64,000 nucleotides of DNA from Flavonifractor sp. AGMB03687 (GTDB lineage Bacteria > Bacillota > Clostridia > Oscillospirales > Oscillospiraceae), in assembly GCF_017811815.1 (NCBI RefSeq), contig NZ_JADKZI010000004.1, positions 1 to 64,000 of the forward strand, written 5' to 3'. This document shows positions 52,333 to 60,958 of this stretch, one piece after another; within the stretch, counting starts at the first letter, position 1; each line of letters begins with the position of its first letter. Under the pieces are notes generated by a model, which was given only the letters and a program-made list of their open reading frames with translations, ran no database searches and was not told the DNA's origin. Position numbers and translations under genes: made by a program.

Positions 52333-52361
52333 TTGACATCCCAGATTAAATCCGTTATACT
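52333..52361 (+). promoter_or_regulatory. promoter of the YczE-like gene
   Basis: TTGACA (52333-52338), 17-base spacer, TATACT (52356-52361), 54 bases upstream of the start. Confidence 0.8.
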
Positions 52362-52414
52362 GAAGGCGCAGCCGCACAGTTCCATTCCTGATCATTTTGG
52401 GAGGTGAACGGCAT

Positions 52415-53080
52415 ATGAGTCATCGTTATCCCAGCCGCCTGCTGTGGGTGGTACTGGGCATGGTCGTCAGCGCCGTCGGGATCGTCTTGATGCTTCAGGC
52501 CAACATTGGTCTGGAGCCCTGGAGCGTGCTCCAGCAGGGCATGTCCCAAACCTTTGGGATCACCTACGGCACGGCCTCCATCATTGTGGGCGCCGCCGCC
52601 ATCGGTGTGGCCATCCTCTGCGGCGAGGGTTTTGGGCTGGGCACGGTCCTGAACATCACCCTGTGCGCCATCTTCATTGATTTTCTGCTGGCCCGGAACT
52701 GGATCCCCCTGATGGATGATCTGCTCTCGGGCACGCTGATGCTGCTGGTGGGGCTGGAGCTGCTGGCCATCGGCACCTGGATGTACATGAAGGCCGCGCT
52801 GGGGTCCGGTCCCCGGGACTCCCTGATGGTGGCCCTGGCCCGCAAAACCGGCCGGTCGGTGGGCCTGTGCCGGGCAGTGGTGGAGATCGGGGTCATCATC
52901 CTGGGCTGGCTGCTGGGCGGCCAGGTGGGCATCGGCACCGTCATCTCCGCCGTGGTGCTGGGCACCCTGTTTAATCTGAATTTCGCCCTCTTCCGCTTCA
53001 AGGCGGCGGAGGTACACCAGGAAAATCTGCGGGAGACCTTCTGCAATCTGCGGAACTTCCGCTCCCCTTCCCATTCCTGA
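52415..53080 (+). CDS. YczE/YitT-like integral membrane protein
   Basis: The 221-residue protein has five to six membrane helices. It fits the YczE/YyaS/YitT family, with a hallmark opening (VVLGMVVSAVGIVLMLQANI), LEPWSVLQQGMSQTFGITYG, and the repeated pattern ALGSGPRDSLMVAL. These proteins are thought to be membrane transporters or secretion helpers; the substrate is unknown. The ATG at 52415 follows GGGAGGTGAACGG. Single-gene unit with a good promoter. Confidence 0.88.
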   Translation: MSHRYPSRLLWVVLGMVVSAVGIVLMLQANIGLEPWSVLQQGMSQTFGITYGTASIIVGAAAIGVAILCGEGFGLGTVLNITLCAIFIDFLLARNWIPLMDDLLSGTLMLLVGLELLAIGTWMYMKAALGSGPRDSLMVALARKTGRSVGLCRAVVEIGVIILGWLLGGQVGIGTVISAVVLGTLFNLNFALFRFKAAEVHQENLRETFCNLRNFRSPSHS

Positions 53081-53090
53081 TTGCAAGAAA

Positions 53091-53125
53091 AAAATCCTCC
53101 GTCCGGTTGGGACGGAGGATTTTTT
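53091..53125. terminator. bidirectional terminator between convergent genes
   Basis: AAAATCCTCCGTCC and GGACGGAGGATTTT with flanking A and T runs. Confidence 0.9.
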
Positions 53126-53131
53126 ATGTAC

Positions 53132-54502
53132 TTACTTGCCGCTGCAAGCGGTGCAGCCGCCGCACTGGGGGTGGGACTCGGCCCACAGCTTGTCGGCGGT
53201 GGGCTTCCAGTTGTCGGCGTAGGGGTGGGTCTTGGCGGTCAGGTGCTCCACGGTCTCGGGAGACTGAGGATCGGTGGAGTGGGCGCCGGTCTTACTGACG
53301 ATCTCCTCGATGCGCTCGGGGTTCTCCAGCATGGGGCAGGGCCGCAGCATGTTGTCATTGAAGGGCTGGTTGTCATGGTAGGCCATGAACAGCGGGGACT
53401 GCAGGCACTCCAGCAGGGTCTTCTCGTGGATGTTGGAGTCGGAGTAGTGGATGAACACGCAGGGATCCACGTCGCCGTTGGCGTTGATGTGCAGGTAGCG
53501 GCGGCCACCGGCGATACAACCGCCCACGTACTCGCCGTCGTTCTGGAAGTCCATGGCGAAGATGCCCTTGGTCTGACGCATGGCACGGATGCGGTGATAG
53601 ATCTCCTCACGCTGCTCGGGAGTGGGCATCAGCTCGGGAGCGGCATCGTTGCCCACGGGCATGTAGTGGAAGAACCACACGAAGTAGGCACCCAGGTCGA
53701 TGATCTTGTCGTAGAACTCCTCGCTGGTGATGTCCTTGTAGTTGACACTGGTGTAGCAGGTGGAGATACCGAAGGGCAGGTGATGGCTCTTCAGCAGGGC
53801 CATGGCGTTGGTGACCTTCTCGTACACGCCCTGGCCGCGGCGGCTGTCGTTGGCCTCCTCGAATCCCTCCAGGCTGATGGCGGGGATGAAGTTCTTCACC
53901 CGTAGCAGATCCTGGCAGAACTCCTCGTCGATGAGGGTGGCGTTGGTGAAGGACAGGAAGGCCACGTCGTTGTGCTTCTCGCACAGGGCGATCAGGTCCT
54001 TCTTGCGCACCAGGGGCTCGCCGCCGGTGTAGATGTACATATAGATGCCCAGTTCCTTGCCCTGGGTGATGATGGAGTCGATATCATCAAAGGTCAGGTT
54101 CAGCTTATTGCCGTACTCCGCCGCCCAGCAGCCGGTGCAGTGCAGGTTGCAGGCAGAGGTGGGGTCCAGCAGAATGGCCCAGGGGATGTTGCAGCCGTAC
54201 TTCTTGCGCATCTCCTCCTGCTTGGGCCAGCCCACCAGGTTGGCGTTGACAAAGAAGTTGTTGAACACGGTCTTCAGCACGTCGGGATCGGTCTGGGTCC
54301 AGACCTTCTCGATGAGCTGATGCCAGCAGGAATCCTTATCGTTGATGACATTGTCAAAGGCCTCACGCTGCTTAGACAGGGTGTCGCCAGCAAATTTATT
54401 GACCAGATCCATGACCTTGCTCATGTTGTTCATGGGATCCTTGTCCAGATAATCAAAGACCTTAGCCAGACCGTAACGCTTCAGACTGTCAGGAATTTTC
54501 AT
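53132..54502 (-). CDS. radical SAM/SPASM-type protein
   Basis: The 456-residue enzyme has an N-terminal helical segment of about 110 residues, a radical SAM core with CNLHCTGCW (the CxxxCxxC cluster), YIYTGGEPLVRK and ISLEGFEEAND. A C-terminal cysteine-rich part follows, with CVFIHYSD, PCPMLENPE and CGGCTACSGK, which probably binds one or more auxiliary clusters. Radical SAM/SPASM proteins often modify peptides, but no precursor peptide gene is visible within several hundred bases on either side. The natural substrate is unknown. GGGGAAAAGAAAG lies before the ATG. Confidence 0.92.
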   Translation of the reverse strand: MKIPDSLKRYGLAKVFDYLDKDPMNNMSKVMDLVNKFAGDTLSKQREAFDNVINDKDSCWHQLIEKVWTQTDPDVLKTVFNNFFVNANLVGWPKQEEMRKKYGCNIPWAILLDPTSACNLHCTGCWAAEYGNKLNLTFDDIDSIITQGKELGIYMYIYTGGEPLVRKKDLIALCEKHNDVAFLSFTNATLIDEEFCQDLLRVKNFIPAISLEGFEEANDSRRGQGVYEKVTNAMALLKSHHLPFGISTCYTSVNYKDITSEEFYDKIIDLGAYFVWFFHYMPVGNDAAPELMPTPEQREEIYHRIRAMRQTKGIFAMDFQNDGEYVGGCIAGGRRYLHINANGDVDPCVFIHYSDSNIHEKTLLECLQSPLFMAYHDNQPFNDNMLRPCPMLENPERIEEIVSKTGAHSTDPQSPETVEHLTAKTHPYADNWKPTADKLWAESHPQCGGCTACSGK

Positions 54503-54701
54503 CTTTCTTTTCCCCTTTCACGGCATATCGATACCTAACATTGTGGTTATGATACCGTTTTTGCTGAAAAATGAAAATAGACAAAAGGCCCATCCTGTCC
54601 AAACTCTATACAAAAACGGCAGTTTGCTTAAAAATACGTCAGAATCTTCCCCTTGATTTATATAGTTTTTCGCACATTGTCATATAATATAGAACATGAT
54701 A

Positions 54702-55940
54702 TCAGTCGGTGGGCGGCAGCCGCTGGTCCTCCCGTTCCCCCTGCCCCTCCGGATGGACGGCGGAGGCCAGGGAGATGGCCTTGCGGCCGTATTTGTCCCG
54801 GATGGAATCCATGGCCTTTTCCAGCTTCTCCAGCTTGTCACGCCGTGGAATGGCGTCGGCGGCAAACAGGTCCACCTGCTCCCCGGCGTCCCCCTCCTCC
54901 ACCAGGTTCTGGGCGGTGATGGTGAGGGCCCGCACCGGCTGCTTCTCGTTCCAGCAGGACCGCAGCAGCTCCATGGCGCTGTCGGTCAGGTCACGGGATA
55001 CATAGGTGGGGGCGCCCAGCCGCTTCTGGCGACAGATGTCCTTGAAGGCCGGGTCCCGGACGGTAATCTGCACCGTGGTACACTTCAGGCCGTGCTTGCG
55101 CAGGCGGGCCGCCACCTCGTCGGCCAGCTCGGACAGGGCGGTGCGCAGCTCCCCCCACCCCACCAGGTTGCGGGGAAAGGTGAGGCCGTTGCCCACCGAT
55201 TTGGGGCCCGGCATATCCCGTGCTGGAATCACCGGGGCATGCTCCCGGCCGGTGGCGTAGTCGTGGAGGGTGTAGCCCCCCTTCCCCAGGATCTCCCCCA
55301 AACTCTCCCGGTCAAAGGCGGCTAAATCTCCGATGGTGCGCACCCCGTAGCCCGCCAGCACCCGGGCCGCCGCCCGGCCCACAAAGAGCAGGTCGGTCAC
55401 CGGCAGGGGCCACAGCAGCTGCTGAAAATTCTCCCGGGTGATGACGGTGGTGGCGTCCGGCTTTTTGTAGTCGCTGCCCATCTTGGCAAACACCTTATTA
55501 AAGGAGACCCCCACCGACACGGTGAGGCCCAGCTCCTGCCGGATGACCCGGCGGATCTCATCGGCCAGGGCTTTTCCATCCCCGCCAAACAGGTGGAGGG
55601 TCCCCGTCACGTCCAGCCAGCTCTCGTCGATGGAGAAGGGCTCCACCAGGTCGGTGTACCGCTCATAGATGGCGTTGACCTTTTGGGAGTATTCCCGGTA
55701 CTTCCAGTGGTGGGCGGGGAGCAGCACCAGGTCGGGGCACTTCCGCCTGGCCTGCCAGATGGTCTCGGCGGTCTGGACCTTGTATTTCTTGGCGGGCTCA
55801 TTCTTGGCTAGGATGATGCCGTGGCGGCTCTCCGGGTCGCCGCACACCGCCACCGGCTTGTCCTTCAGCTCCGGATGGTCCAACAGCTCCACCGAGGCGT
55901 AAAAGCTGTTCAGATCACAGTGAAAAATCACCCGGTCCAT
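54702..55940 (-). CDS. dinB: DNA polymerase IV (Y family)
   Basis: From the ATG at 55940 (strong GGAGGGAGGGGC upstream) the protein has 412 residues. It shows the palm motif VIFHCDLNSFYASVE, the second catalytic site YSIDESWLDVTG-like segment (EPFSIDESWLDVTG), GVSFNKVFAKMGSDYKKPDA, the helix-hairpin-helix (LFVGRAAARVLAGYGVRTIG) and a little-finger domain. It performs error-prone lesion bypass. An in-frame ATG seven codons earlier is less favoured. Confidence 0.95.
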   Translation of the reverse strand: MDRVIFHCDLNSFYASVELLDHPELKDKPVAVCGDPESRHGIILAKNEPAKKYKVQTAETIWQARRKCPDLVLLPAHHWKYREYSQKVNAIYERYTDLVEPFSIDESWLDVTGTLHLFGGDGKALADEIRRVIRQELGLTVSVGVSFNKVFAKMGSDYKKPDATTVITRENFQQLLWPLPVTDLLFVGRAAARVLAGYGVRTIGDLAAFDRESLGEILGKGGYTLHDYATGREHAPVIPARDMPGPKSVGNGLTFPRNLVGWGELRTALSELADEVAARLRKHGLKCTTVQITVRDPAFKDICRQKRLGAPTYVSRDLTDSAMELLRSCWNEKQPVRALTITAQNLVEEGDAGEQVDLFAADAIPRRDKLEKLEKAMDSIRDKYGRKAISLASAVHPEGQGEREDQRLPPTD

Positions 55941-56095
55941 GCCTGCCCCTCCCTCCTCCAAAAGGATACGGTCGTTTCTTTTATTATATGCCTATTCTTT
56001 CGCAAAGTCAAACATCCGTTCTAATCTATTTTTGCGGTATCATGTGACAAAACCACTGCCGGCGTGGTACTGTAGGGTGAAAGGGGGTTGGAGGC

Positions 56096-56635
56096 ATGGA
56101 GCGGACGATACCCGCGGAGGACCGGGAGGCCCAGCGGATCTACGACACCTATCACACCCTGGTGCGGACGGTGGTGAGCCGTATTCTGGACCGTGCAGGC
56201 ACCCCGGAGGACGCGGAGGAGTGTACCCAGGACGTACTGTGGGAATTTCTCCAGGGGCCGGACAAGTGGGACCCCTCCCGGGGCAGCGAAAAGACCTATC
56301 TGTGCATGCTGGCCCGCAGCCGGGCCAAAAACCGCCGGAAAAAGCTGCTGGCCGGTGCGGCGGAGCCTCTGGAGGACCACGCCTTGATTTTTACAGTACC
56401 GGACGGCACCGAGTGTACGGCGGTGCGGGACGGACTGCGCCGGGCCCTGGAGGGGCTGACGGCGGAGGAGCGGAAGCTCTTCACCCTGCGGTTCGTGTAC
56501 GAGTGGGGCGGCGGGGAGATCAGCCAGGCCCTGGGGCTGAGCCAGAGCGCCGTCACCACCCGGGTGAACCGGCTGCGGAAGAAGCTGAAAAAGCTGCTGG
56601 CGATCCAGGGCATCGCCATGGACGGAAAGGAGTGA
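56096..56635 (+). CDS. ECF-like RNA polymerase sigma factor, copy A
   Basis: The 179-residue protein has region 2 (GTPEDAEECTQDVLWEFLQG, then GSEKTYLCMLARSRAKNRRK) and region 4 with a helix-turn-helix (LFTLRFVYEWGGGEISQALG, then LSQSAVTTRVNRLRKKLKKL). ECF sigma factors switch on a stress regulon when their anti-sigma partner is inactivated. The downstream gene, five bases after the stop, is the likely partner. A paralogous pair follows at 57.8-59.4 kb. Confidence 0.92.
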   Translation: MERTIPAEDREAQRIYDTYHTLVRTVVSRILDRAGTPEDAEECTQDVLWEFLQGPDKWDPSRGSEKTYLCMLARSRAKNRRKKLLAGAAEPLEDHALIFTVPDGTECTAVRDGLRRALEGLTAEERKLFTLRFVYEWGGGEISQALGLSQSAVTTRVNRLRKKLKKLLAIQGIAMDGKE

Positions 56636-56640
56636 CCCCT

Positions 56641-57684
56641 ATGCGGTATGAACTGGACCAACTGCTGGAGGCGGAGGATCTGGCCCGTCTCACCAACGAG
56701 GCCATGGCCTCCCCTGCCGGGAAAAAGCATATCTTTACACCCAAGCGTCTGGGGACCCTGGTGGCCTGTCTGGCCCTCATCCTGTGCCTGGCCAACTATC
56801 AGGCTGTGGCGGCTGGGGTCAAGCGGATCGCGGACTACTTTTCCGGGGTGGGCGCGGTGGATCAGGGTACCCCGGTACTGGTGCTGGAGGAACCACTCAC
56901 CTGGACCGACGGCACCTGGACCTACCATCTGGACGCCCATCAGGCCGGCGGACAGCTCTTTATAGAGATGGAGTACCTGTCCACCCGCCTGGAGCCGGGT
57001 GCGGATGTGAACACCGGCGTACCCGACTACAGCTTTGAGATGGAGCTGCTGCCCCCCGCAGACGGGGATGGCCCCTGGCTGTCTCAGGAAGAGGCGGTGG
57101 ACAAGTCTGCGGCCAGCTACGAGGATCTCAACGACTGGGGCAGTCCGGAAGGGGCGGCCCTGCGAGAGGCAGGGTACCGCACCTACGGCTCCCACTCCTC
57201 CCTGTTTCAGGTGGGGGACTTTGCGGGAGAGAACTACCGGCTCCGGATCACCTTTATCGACGACTCGGTAATCGAAGGGTACCAGACTTTTACCTATGAA
57301 AAGGAGCTGAATCTGATCCAGGCAGAGGCCAAGGCGGCTGTGTCGGACAGCCGTATCTTCCCGGAGGGTACGGTGACCGTGCTGGTCAGTGAGGACGGCT
57401 CCGGCGTCACCAACTTTGTAGAGTGGTCGGAGCAATCTGAGTACGACCTGCTCGGCCACTCTCTGGAGCTTCAGTTCATCGGCGCCTCCGGCAAGCGCTA
57501 TCCGGCCTACTTCCACAACACCTACTTGATAGGGTTTGAGCATGTGGAGTACTACCCCCGGTTTGAGGTGAACGAGCCCATCACCGCAGTGGAGATCAGT
57601 AAAATTTTCTTCTCGACAAGATCCAGTGATCAGGAGCGTTGCTACGAAAATCTGAACTGGGTCATCCAGCTGCCTCAGGAATAA
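56641..57684 (+). CDS. membrane-anchored anti-sigma-like protein, copy A
   Basis: The 347-residue protein has a short cytoplasmic N-terminus (MRYELDQLLEAEDLARLTNE), one membrane helix (about 40-60, with LVACLALILCLANYQA) and a large extracellular mostly beta domain of the DUF4179 type. The layout (cytosolic stub, one helix, outside sensor) fits an anti-sigma factor for the upstream gene, although no zinc-binding ZAS motif is present. AAAGGAG overlaps the sigma stop. The protein is followed by a terminator. Confidence 0.8.
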   Translation: MRYELDQLLEAEDLARLTNEAMASPAGKKHIFTPKRLGTLVACLALILCLANYQAVAAGVKRIADYFSGVGAVDQGTPVLVLEEPLTWTDGTWTYHLDAHQAGGQLFIEMEYLSTRLEPGADVNTGVPDYSFEMELLPPADGDGPWLSQEEAVDKSAASYEDLNDWGSPEGAALREAGYRTYGSHSSLFQVGDFAGENYRLRITFIDDSVIEGYQTFTYEKELNLIQAEAKAAVSDSRIFPEGTVTVLVSEDGSGVTNFVEWSEQSEYDLLGHSLELQFIGASGKRYPAYFHNTYLIGFEHVEYYPRFEVNEPITAVEISKIFFSTRSSDQERCYENLNWVIQLPQE

Positions 57685-57690
57685 CCAACG

Positions 57691-57726
57691 CCCGCCTCCG
57701 GCACAGCCGGAGGCGGGTCTTTTTTG
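57691..57726 (+). terminator. terminator between the two sigma modules
   Basis: CCCGCCTCCGGC, ACA, GCCGGAGGCGGG followed by TCTTTTTT. Confidence 0.9.
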
Positions 57727-57807
57727 CATTTGAAGCAGAAAATTGGTACACTGGCGTCAGGATAGGCTCTATCCTATCGTATTGTTAAGTGAAAGGGGGA
57801 AACGCCC

Positions 57808-58347
57808 ATGGATATGACGCTGGACCGGGACAGCGCTGCCCAACGGATCTGGGAGATGTACGGGAAACTGCTCCACACCGTGGCCGCTTCCCTGCTGCCC
57901 GGCCATCCGGAGGACGCGGAGGAGTGCGTGCAGGACGTGGTGTGGGCCTATGTGGACGCCCCGGAGAAGTGGGAGCCGGCCAAGGGCAGCGAAAAAACCT
58001 ACCTGTGCGTGCTGGTGCGCAGCCGGGCCATGGACCGCCGGCGCAGGCTGGCTGCCCGGCGGGAGGAGCCCTTGGAGGACCATGCTGAGACCCTCCGTGC
58101 CGAGGACCACACCGAGGAGGCCGCCCTGCGGGACGGACTGCGCCGGGCCCTGGCGGAGCTGAGTCCGGCGGAGCGGCGGCTGTTCACCCTGCGCTTTCTC
58201 TATCAGTGGCCCTCGGCGGAGATCGGGCATACCCTGGGGCTGTCGGCCAACGGCGTGGACGCCCGGGTGGTCCGCCTGCGCAGGAAGCTGAAAGACCTGC
58301 TGGCCCGGCAGGGACTGGGCTGGAGCGGAAAGGAGGACGGACCATGA
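57808..58347 (+). CDS. ECF-like RNA polymerase sigma factor, copy B
   Basis: The product is also 179 residues and is clearly paralogous to copy A (EDAEECVQDVVWAYVDAPEK, GSEKTYLCVLVRSRAMDRR, LFTLRFLYQWPSAEIGHTLG). Region 4 helix residues differ (SANGVDARVVRLRRKLKDL), so promoter preference could differ. GGGGGAAACGCCC precedes the ATG. Its last four bases overlap the start of the partner gene (ATGA). Confidence 0.92.
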   Translation: MDMTLDRDSAAQRIWEMYGKLLHTVAASLLPGHPEDAEECVQDVVWAYVDAPEKWEPAKGSEKTYLCVLVRSRAMDRRRRLAARREEPLEDHAETLRAEDHTEEAALRDGLRRALAELSPAERRLFTLRFLYQWPSAEIGHTLGLSANGVDARVVRLRRKLKDLLARQGLGWSGKEDGP

Positions 58348-59423
58348 AATGCTATGACTGGGACCAGCTTCTGGACACGGAGGATATGCTGGCTCTGACG
58401 GAGGAGGCCCTCACCCCCAAACCGGCCCGCCCCCTCTCCTGGCGGCGGCTGGGGGCCCTGGCGGCTTGTCTGGCCCTCATCCTGTGCCTGACCAACTATC
58501 AGGCCCTGGCCACTGGGGTTCAGACCCTCATCCGCTATTTTTCCGGGGTGGGTGCGGCGGAAACAGGGGCGGATCTCCGTATTCAGGAGGGTGAACTGGA
58601 ATTTGAACTCAACGGCCGCACCTATCTCTTCTCCGGAGCCTATGCCCGGGACGGCTTCCTCTTCGTCCCTCTGGAGGTCGTATCCAGGTCGGAGGAGCGG
58701 CTCAACAAAAATGACTATCAAAATCTGTACGTCAAGTTGGAGATCAGCCAGGACGGGCAGGTTCTGGCGGGCAGCAATCCCTTCCTCGATTTGTCGGACA
58801 ACGGCTCCTACGCTGCGGGACAATATACCGCCCTGACGCGCAAGCGCATCCCCTTCTCTCCTTTGCAAGAGGAGCAGTATCTGGGCTGGCGTTACCTGCC
58901 GGAGGGCTATCAGAGCTACGCCCAAGCCGTCTTTACCTATGAGGCGGCAAATCCGGCCGAACGCTATACCCTGCGGGTGGAGGACTATCTGACCGATCAG
59001 GTCATGGAGGTGGAGCTGGCCCTGGCCCCGCCGGAGGAGATATCGGCCATCTGTGAGCAGCGCACCGTGGGCGAGATCCAGGTCACCGCCCTGGTCTCGG
59101 CGGACGGCCGCCGCCTGTCCCTCTACGGCACCATGGCCAAGGAGGAGGAGTGGTGGAAGTCTCTGGTGGAGCTGCAGGCCGAGCATATCGATGGGGTCCA
59201 GTTTATGGAGACGGACGGTACCAGCCATCCAGGTCTCCCCCGCCGTCCGGGGGGCACGGATGGGGCGGGATATGCACAGGAGATCCTGCTCACCCAGGAC
59301 ACCGGCCCCATCACCGCCGTGCGCATCGGACGCATCTACTACGCTTACGACGACATGGACGATGGCCTGGTAAGCCGTTGGGTGGACCTGGACTGGGTCA
59401 TCTCCCTGACGGAAACCAAATAA
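58344..59423 (+). CDS. membrane-anchored anti-sigma-like protein, copy B
   Basis: The 359-residue protein shares the plan of copy A: cytoplasmic stub (MKCYDWDQLLDTEDMLALTE), one membrane helix with LAACLALILCLTNYQA (nearly identical to copy A) and an extracellular beta-rich DUF4179-like domain that has diverged strongly from copy A. Start overlaps the sigma gene by four bases. The conserved helix with diverged outer domains suggests the two modules sense different signals. Confidence 0.8.
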   Translation: MKCYDWDQLLDTEDMLALTEEALTPKPARPLSWRRLGALAACLALILCLTNYQALATGVQTLIRYFSGVGAAETGADLRIQEGELEFELNGRTYLFSGAYARDGFLFVPLEVVSRSEERLNKNDYQNLYVKLEISQDGQVLAGSNPFLDLSDNGSYAAGQYTALTRKRIPFSPLQEEQYLGWRYLPEGYQSYAQAVFTYEAANPAERYTLRVEDYLTDQVMEVELALAPPEEISAICEQRTVGEIQVTALVSADGRRLSLYGTMAKEEEWWKSLVELQAEHIDGVQFMETDGTSHPGLPRRPGGTDGAGYAQEILLTQDTGPITAVRIGRIYYAYDDMDDGLVSRWVDLDWVISLTETK

Positions 59424-59426
59424 AAA

Positions 59427-59455
59427 AACGACCGCCTCTCGGCGGTCGTTTTTTT
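59427..59455. terminator. bidirectional terminator between convergent genes
   Basis: AACGACCGCC, TCTC, GGCGGTCGTT with a T run on the + strand and A/T run on the other. Confidence 0.9.
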
Positions 59456-59456
59456 G

Positions 59457-60062
59457 TTACCGTTTTCCGTGAATCAGGGGGGACAGCGGCTTGTAGATCA
59501 GGAAACAGAGCACCGCGTCCAGCAGGCCCTTCAGCAGGGTGAAGGGAGCGTTGAACACCATGAGGCACTCCAGCAGGCCGTCCACGGAGGGACGAATGGC
59601 CTGATACATGCTGATGATGGTGTCGATGGGCATAAAGTTGGCGTACACGGGGTAAGTAATGTAGTAGTTCAGGGGGATGGACAGCAGAGCCATGATCACC
59701 GCACCCACCAGGGAACCCAGGATGGCGCTCTTGCGGGACTTGTGGAGCTTGTAAATCAGGCCCGCCGGGAACACGAAGCAGGCGCCCAGCAGGAAGTTGC
59801 CCAGCTCACCGGCGCCGCCGGTAGTGGTAATGAGCAGATGGAGCAGGTTCTTCACCAGGCACACCACCACGCCGTACACCGGGCCCAGGCCGAAGGCGGC
59901 CAGCAGGGCGGGCAGCTCGGACACGTCCATCTTCACAAAGCTGGGGATGATGGGCAGAGAAAACTCCAGGAACATGAGCACGAAGGCCACCGCGGAAAAC
60001 ATGGCGGTCACGGTAATGGGCCGTGCCCCGACTCTCCGCCGGGTGGAAACAGAACTGGTCAT
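59457..60062 (-). CDS. ribU: ECF transporter S component for riboflavin (RibU-like)
   Basis: The 201-residue membrane protein has about six helices and the RibU/ECF-S motifs (FSAVAFVLMFLEFSLPIIPS and VKMDVSELPALLAAFGLGPV). It is the substrate-binding part of a group II ECF transporter and needs the shared EcfAAT module from elsewhere. GAGGAGTGTTTTTT precedes the ATG at 60062; a GTG at 60071 lies inside the ribosome site. The FMN riboswitch upstream (60148-60266) supports riboflavin as substrate. Confidence 0.92.
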   Translation of the reverse strand: MTSSVSTRRRVGARPITVTAMFSAVAFVLMFLEFSLPIIPSFVKMDVSELPALLAAFGLGPVYGVVVCLVKNLLHLLITTTGGAGELGNFLLGACFVFPAGLIYKLHKSRKSAILGSLVGAVIMALLSIPLNYYITYPVYANFMPIDTIISMYQAIRPSVDGLLECLMVFNAPFTLLKGLLDAVLCFLIYKPLSPLIHGKR

Positions 60063-60147
60063 AAAAAACACTCCTCTTGATGGAATAACCCCTGAAACGC
60101 TTGTCTTCCAGGTGTTAAAATCAAAGGAGCGTGCGCAATTTCAACAC

Positions 60148-60266
60148 ATCTTCTTCCATCCAGACTTCGCGCTGCGCGCGTCACTGTCGGTCCCGGAGTT
60201 CCACCGGGTCGGCCATACTGGCTCGCGGACTTTACCGCCGATCGGGATTTTCACCCTGCCCTGAAG
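60148..60266 (-). promoter_or_regulatory. FMN riboswitch (RFN element)
   Basis: On the - strand the order of conserved blocks is TTCAGGGCAGGGTGAAAATC, CCGATCGGCGGTAAAGTC, CGCGAGCC, then GACCCGGTGGAACTCCGGGA, CCGACAGTGA and AGTCTGGATGGAAGAAGA. This is the full six-stem RFN pattern. FMN binding would stop expression of the riboflavin transporter gene about 90 bases downstream, probably by terminating transcription or hiding the ribosome site. Confidence 0.95.
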
Positions 60267-60413
60267 ACAGTCCATTCAGTTGTCGTTCTCTATTATACAC
60301 ATTCCGGCGGAATTTGCAACCGCTTTTCGCAGAAAAACAAATGTTCGAATTTCCATTGACTTGTTCCGCTGAATATCATACAATAGGCAAAAGAACAGAC
60401 AAGGAGGTGCGCC

Positions 60414-60911
60414 ATGCGACGGGACATCAGCTGCTGCTTCACCGGGCACCGGCCGGAGAAGTTGCCCTGGGGGGAAGATGAGCGGGACCCCCGCTGTCTG
60501 GAGATCAAGGACAAGCTGGCGGCCTCCGTGGAGGCGGCCTATGAGGCCGGTTGCCGCCACTTCCTGTGCGGCATGGCCCGTGGAGCGGACTTCTACTTCT
60601 GCGAGGCAGTGCTGGACCTGCGGGAACGGCGGCCCGGAATTACCCTGGAGGCGGTCATTCCCTGCGAGGAGCAGGCCGCCCGCTGGAGCGAGCGGGACCG
60701 GGACCGTTATTATGCCTTGGTGGCCGCCTGCGATGGAGAGACCATGGTGCAGCGCCACTACGACAAGGGCTGCATGCTCCGGCGCAATCGCTACTTGGTG
60801 GACCACGCTTCCAGGCTCATCGCCATCTATGACGGCATGCTGGGGGGTACCATGTACACCATCAGCTACGCCATGAAGCAGGAGCTGGACTTAGACATCA
60901 TCTATCTGTAA
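60414..60911 (+). CDS. SLOG-domain protein (DUF1273/YpsA-like)
   Basis: The 165-residue protein matches the DUF1273/YpsA group of SLOG Rossmann-like nucleotide-binding proteins (CCFTGHRPEKLPWG, FLCGMARGADFYFCEAVL, AVIPCEEQAARWSERDRDRY and YDGMLGGTMYTISYA). Some relatives affect cell division or sense nucleotide-derived signals; the function here is unknown. AAGGAGGTGCGCC lies before the ATG. Divergent from the riboswitch-controlled gene. Confidence 0.9.
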   Translation: MRRDISCCFTGHRPEKLPWGEDERDPRCLEIKDKLAASVEAAYEAGCRHFLCGMARGADFYFCEAVLDLRERRPGITLEAVIPCEEQAARWSERDRDRYYALVAACDGETMVQRHYDKGCMLRRNRYLVDHASRLIAIYDGMLGGTMYTISYAMKQELDLDIIYL

Positions 60912-60916
60912 CCAAA

Positions 60917-60953
60917 AAGCGGACGGAAAGAGGTCTCCCCTCTCCGTCCGCTT
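60917..60953. terminator. bidirectional terminator
   Basis: AAGCGGACGGA and TCCGTCCGCTT with an inner AGAGG/CCTCT stem, between convergent genes. Confidence 0.85.
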
Positions 60954-60958
60954 CTGTT

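Noticed and set aside
56040-56095. Autoregulated ECF promoter shared by the two sigma modules
   Set aside because: GTGACAAAACC with a downstream CGTGG, and GAAGCAGA with CGTCA near 57735-57760, are suggestive but do not align well enough to each other to claim a common motif.
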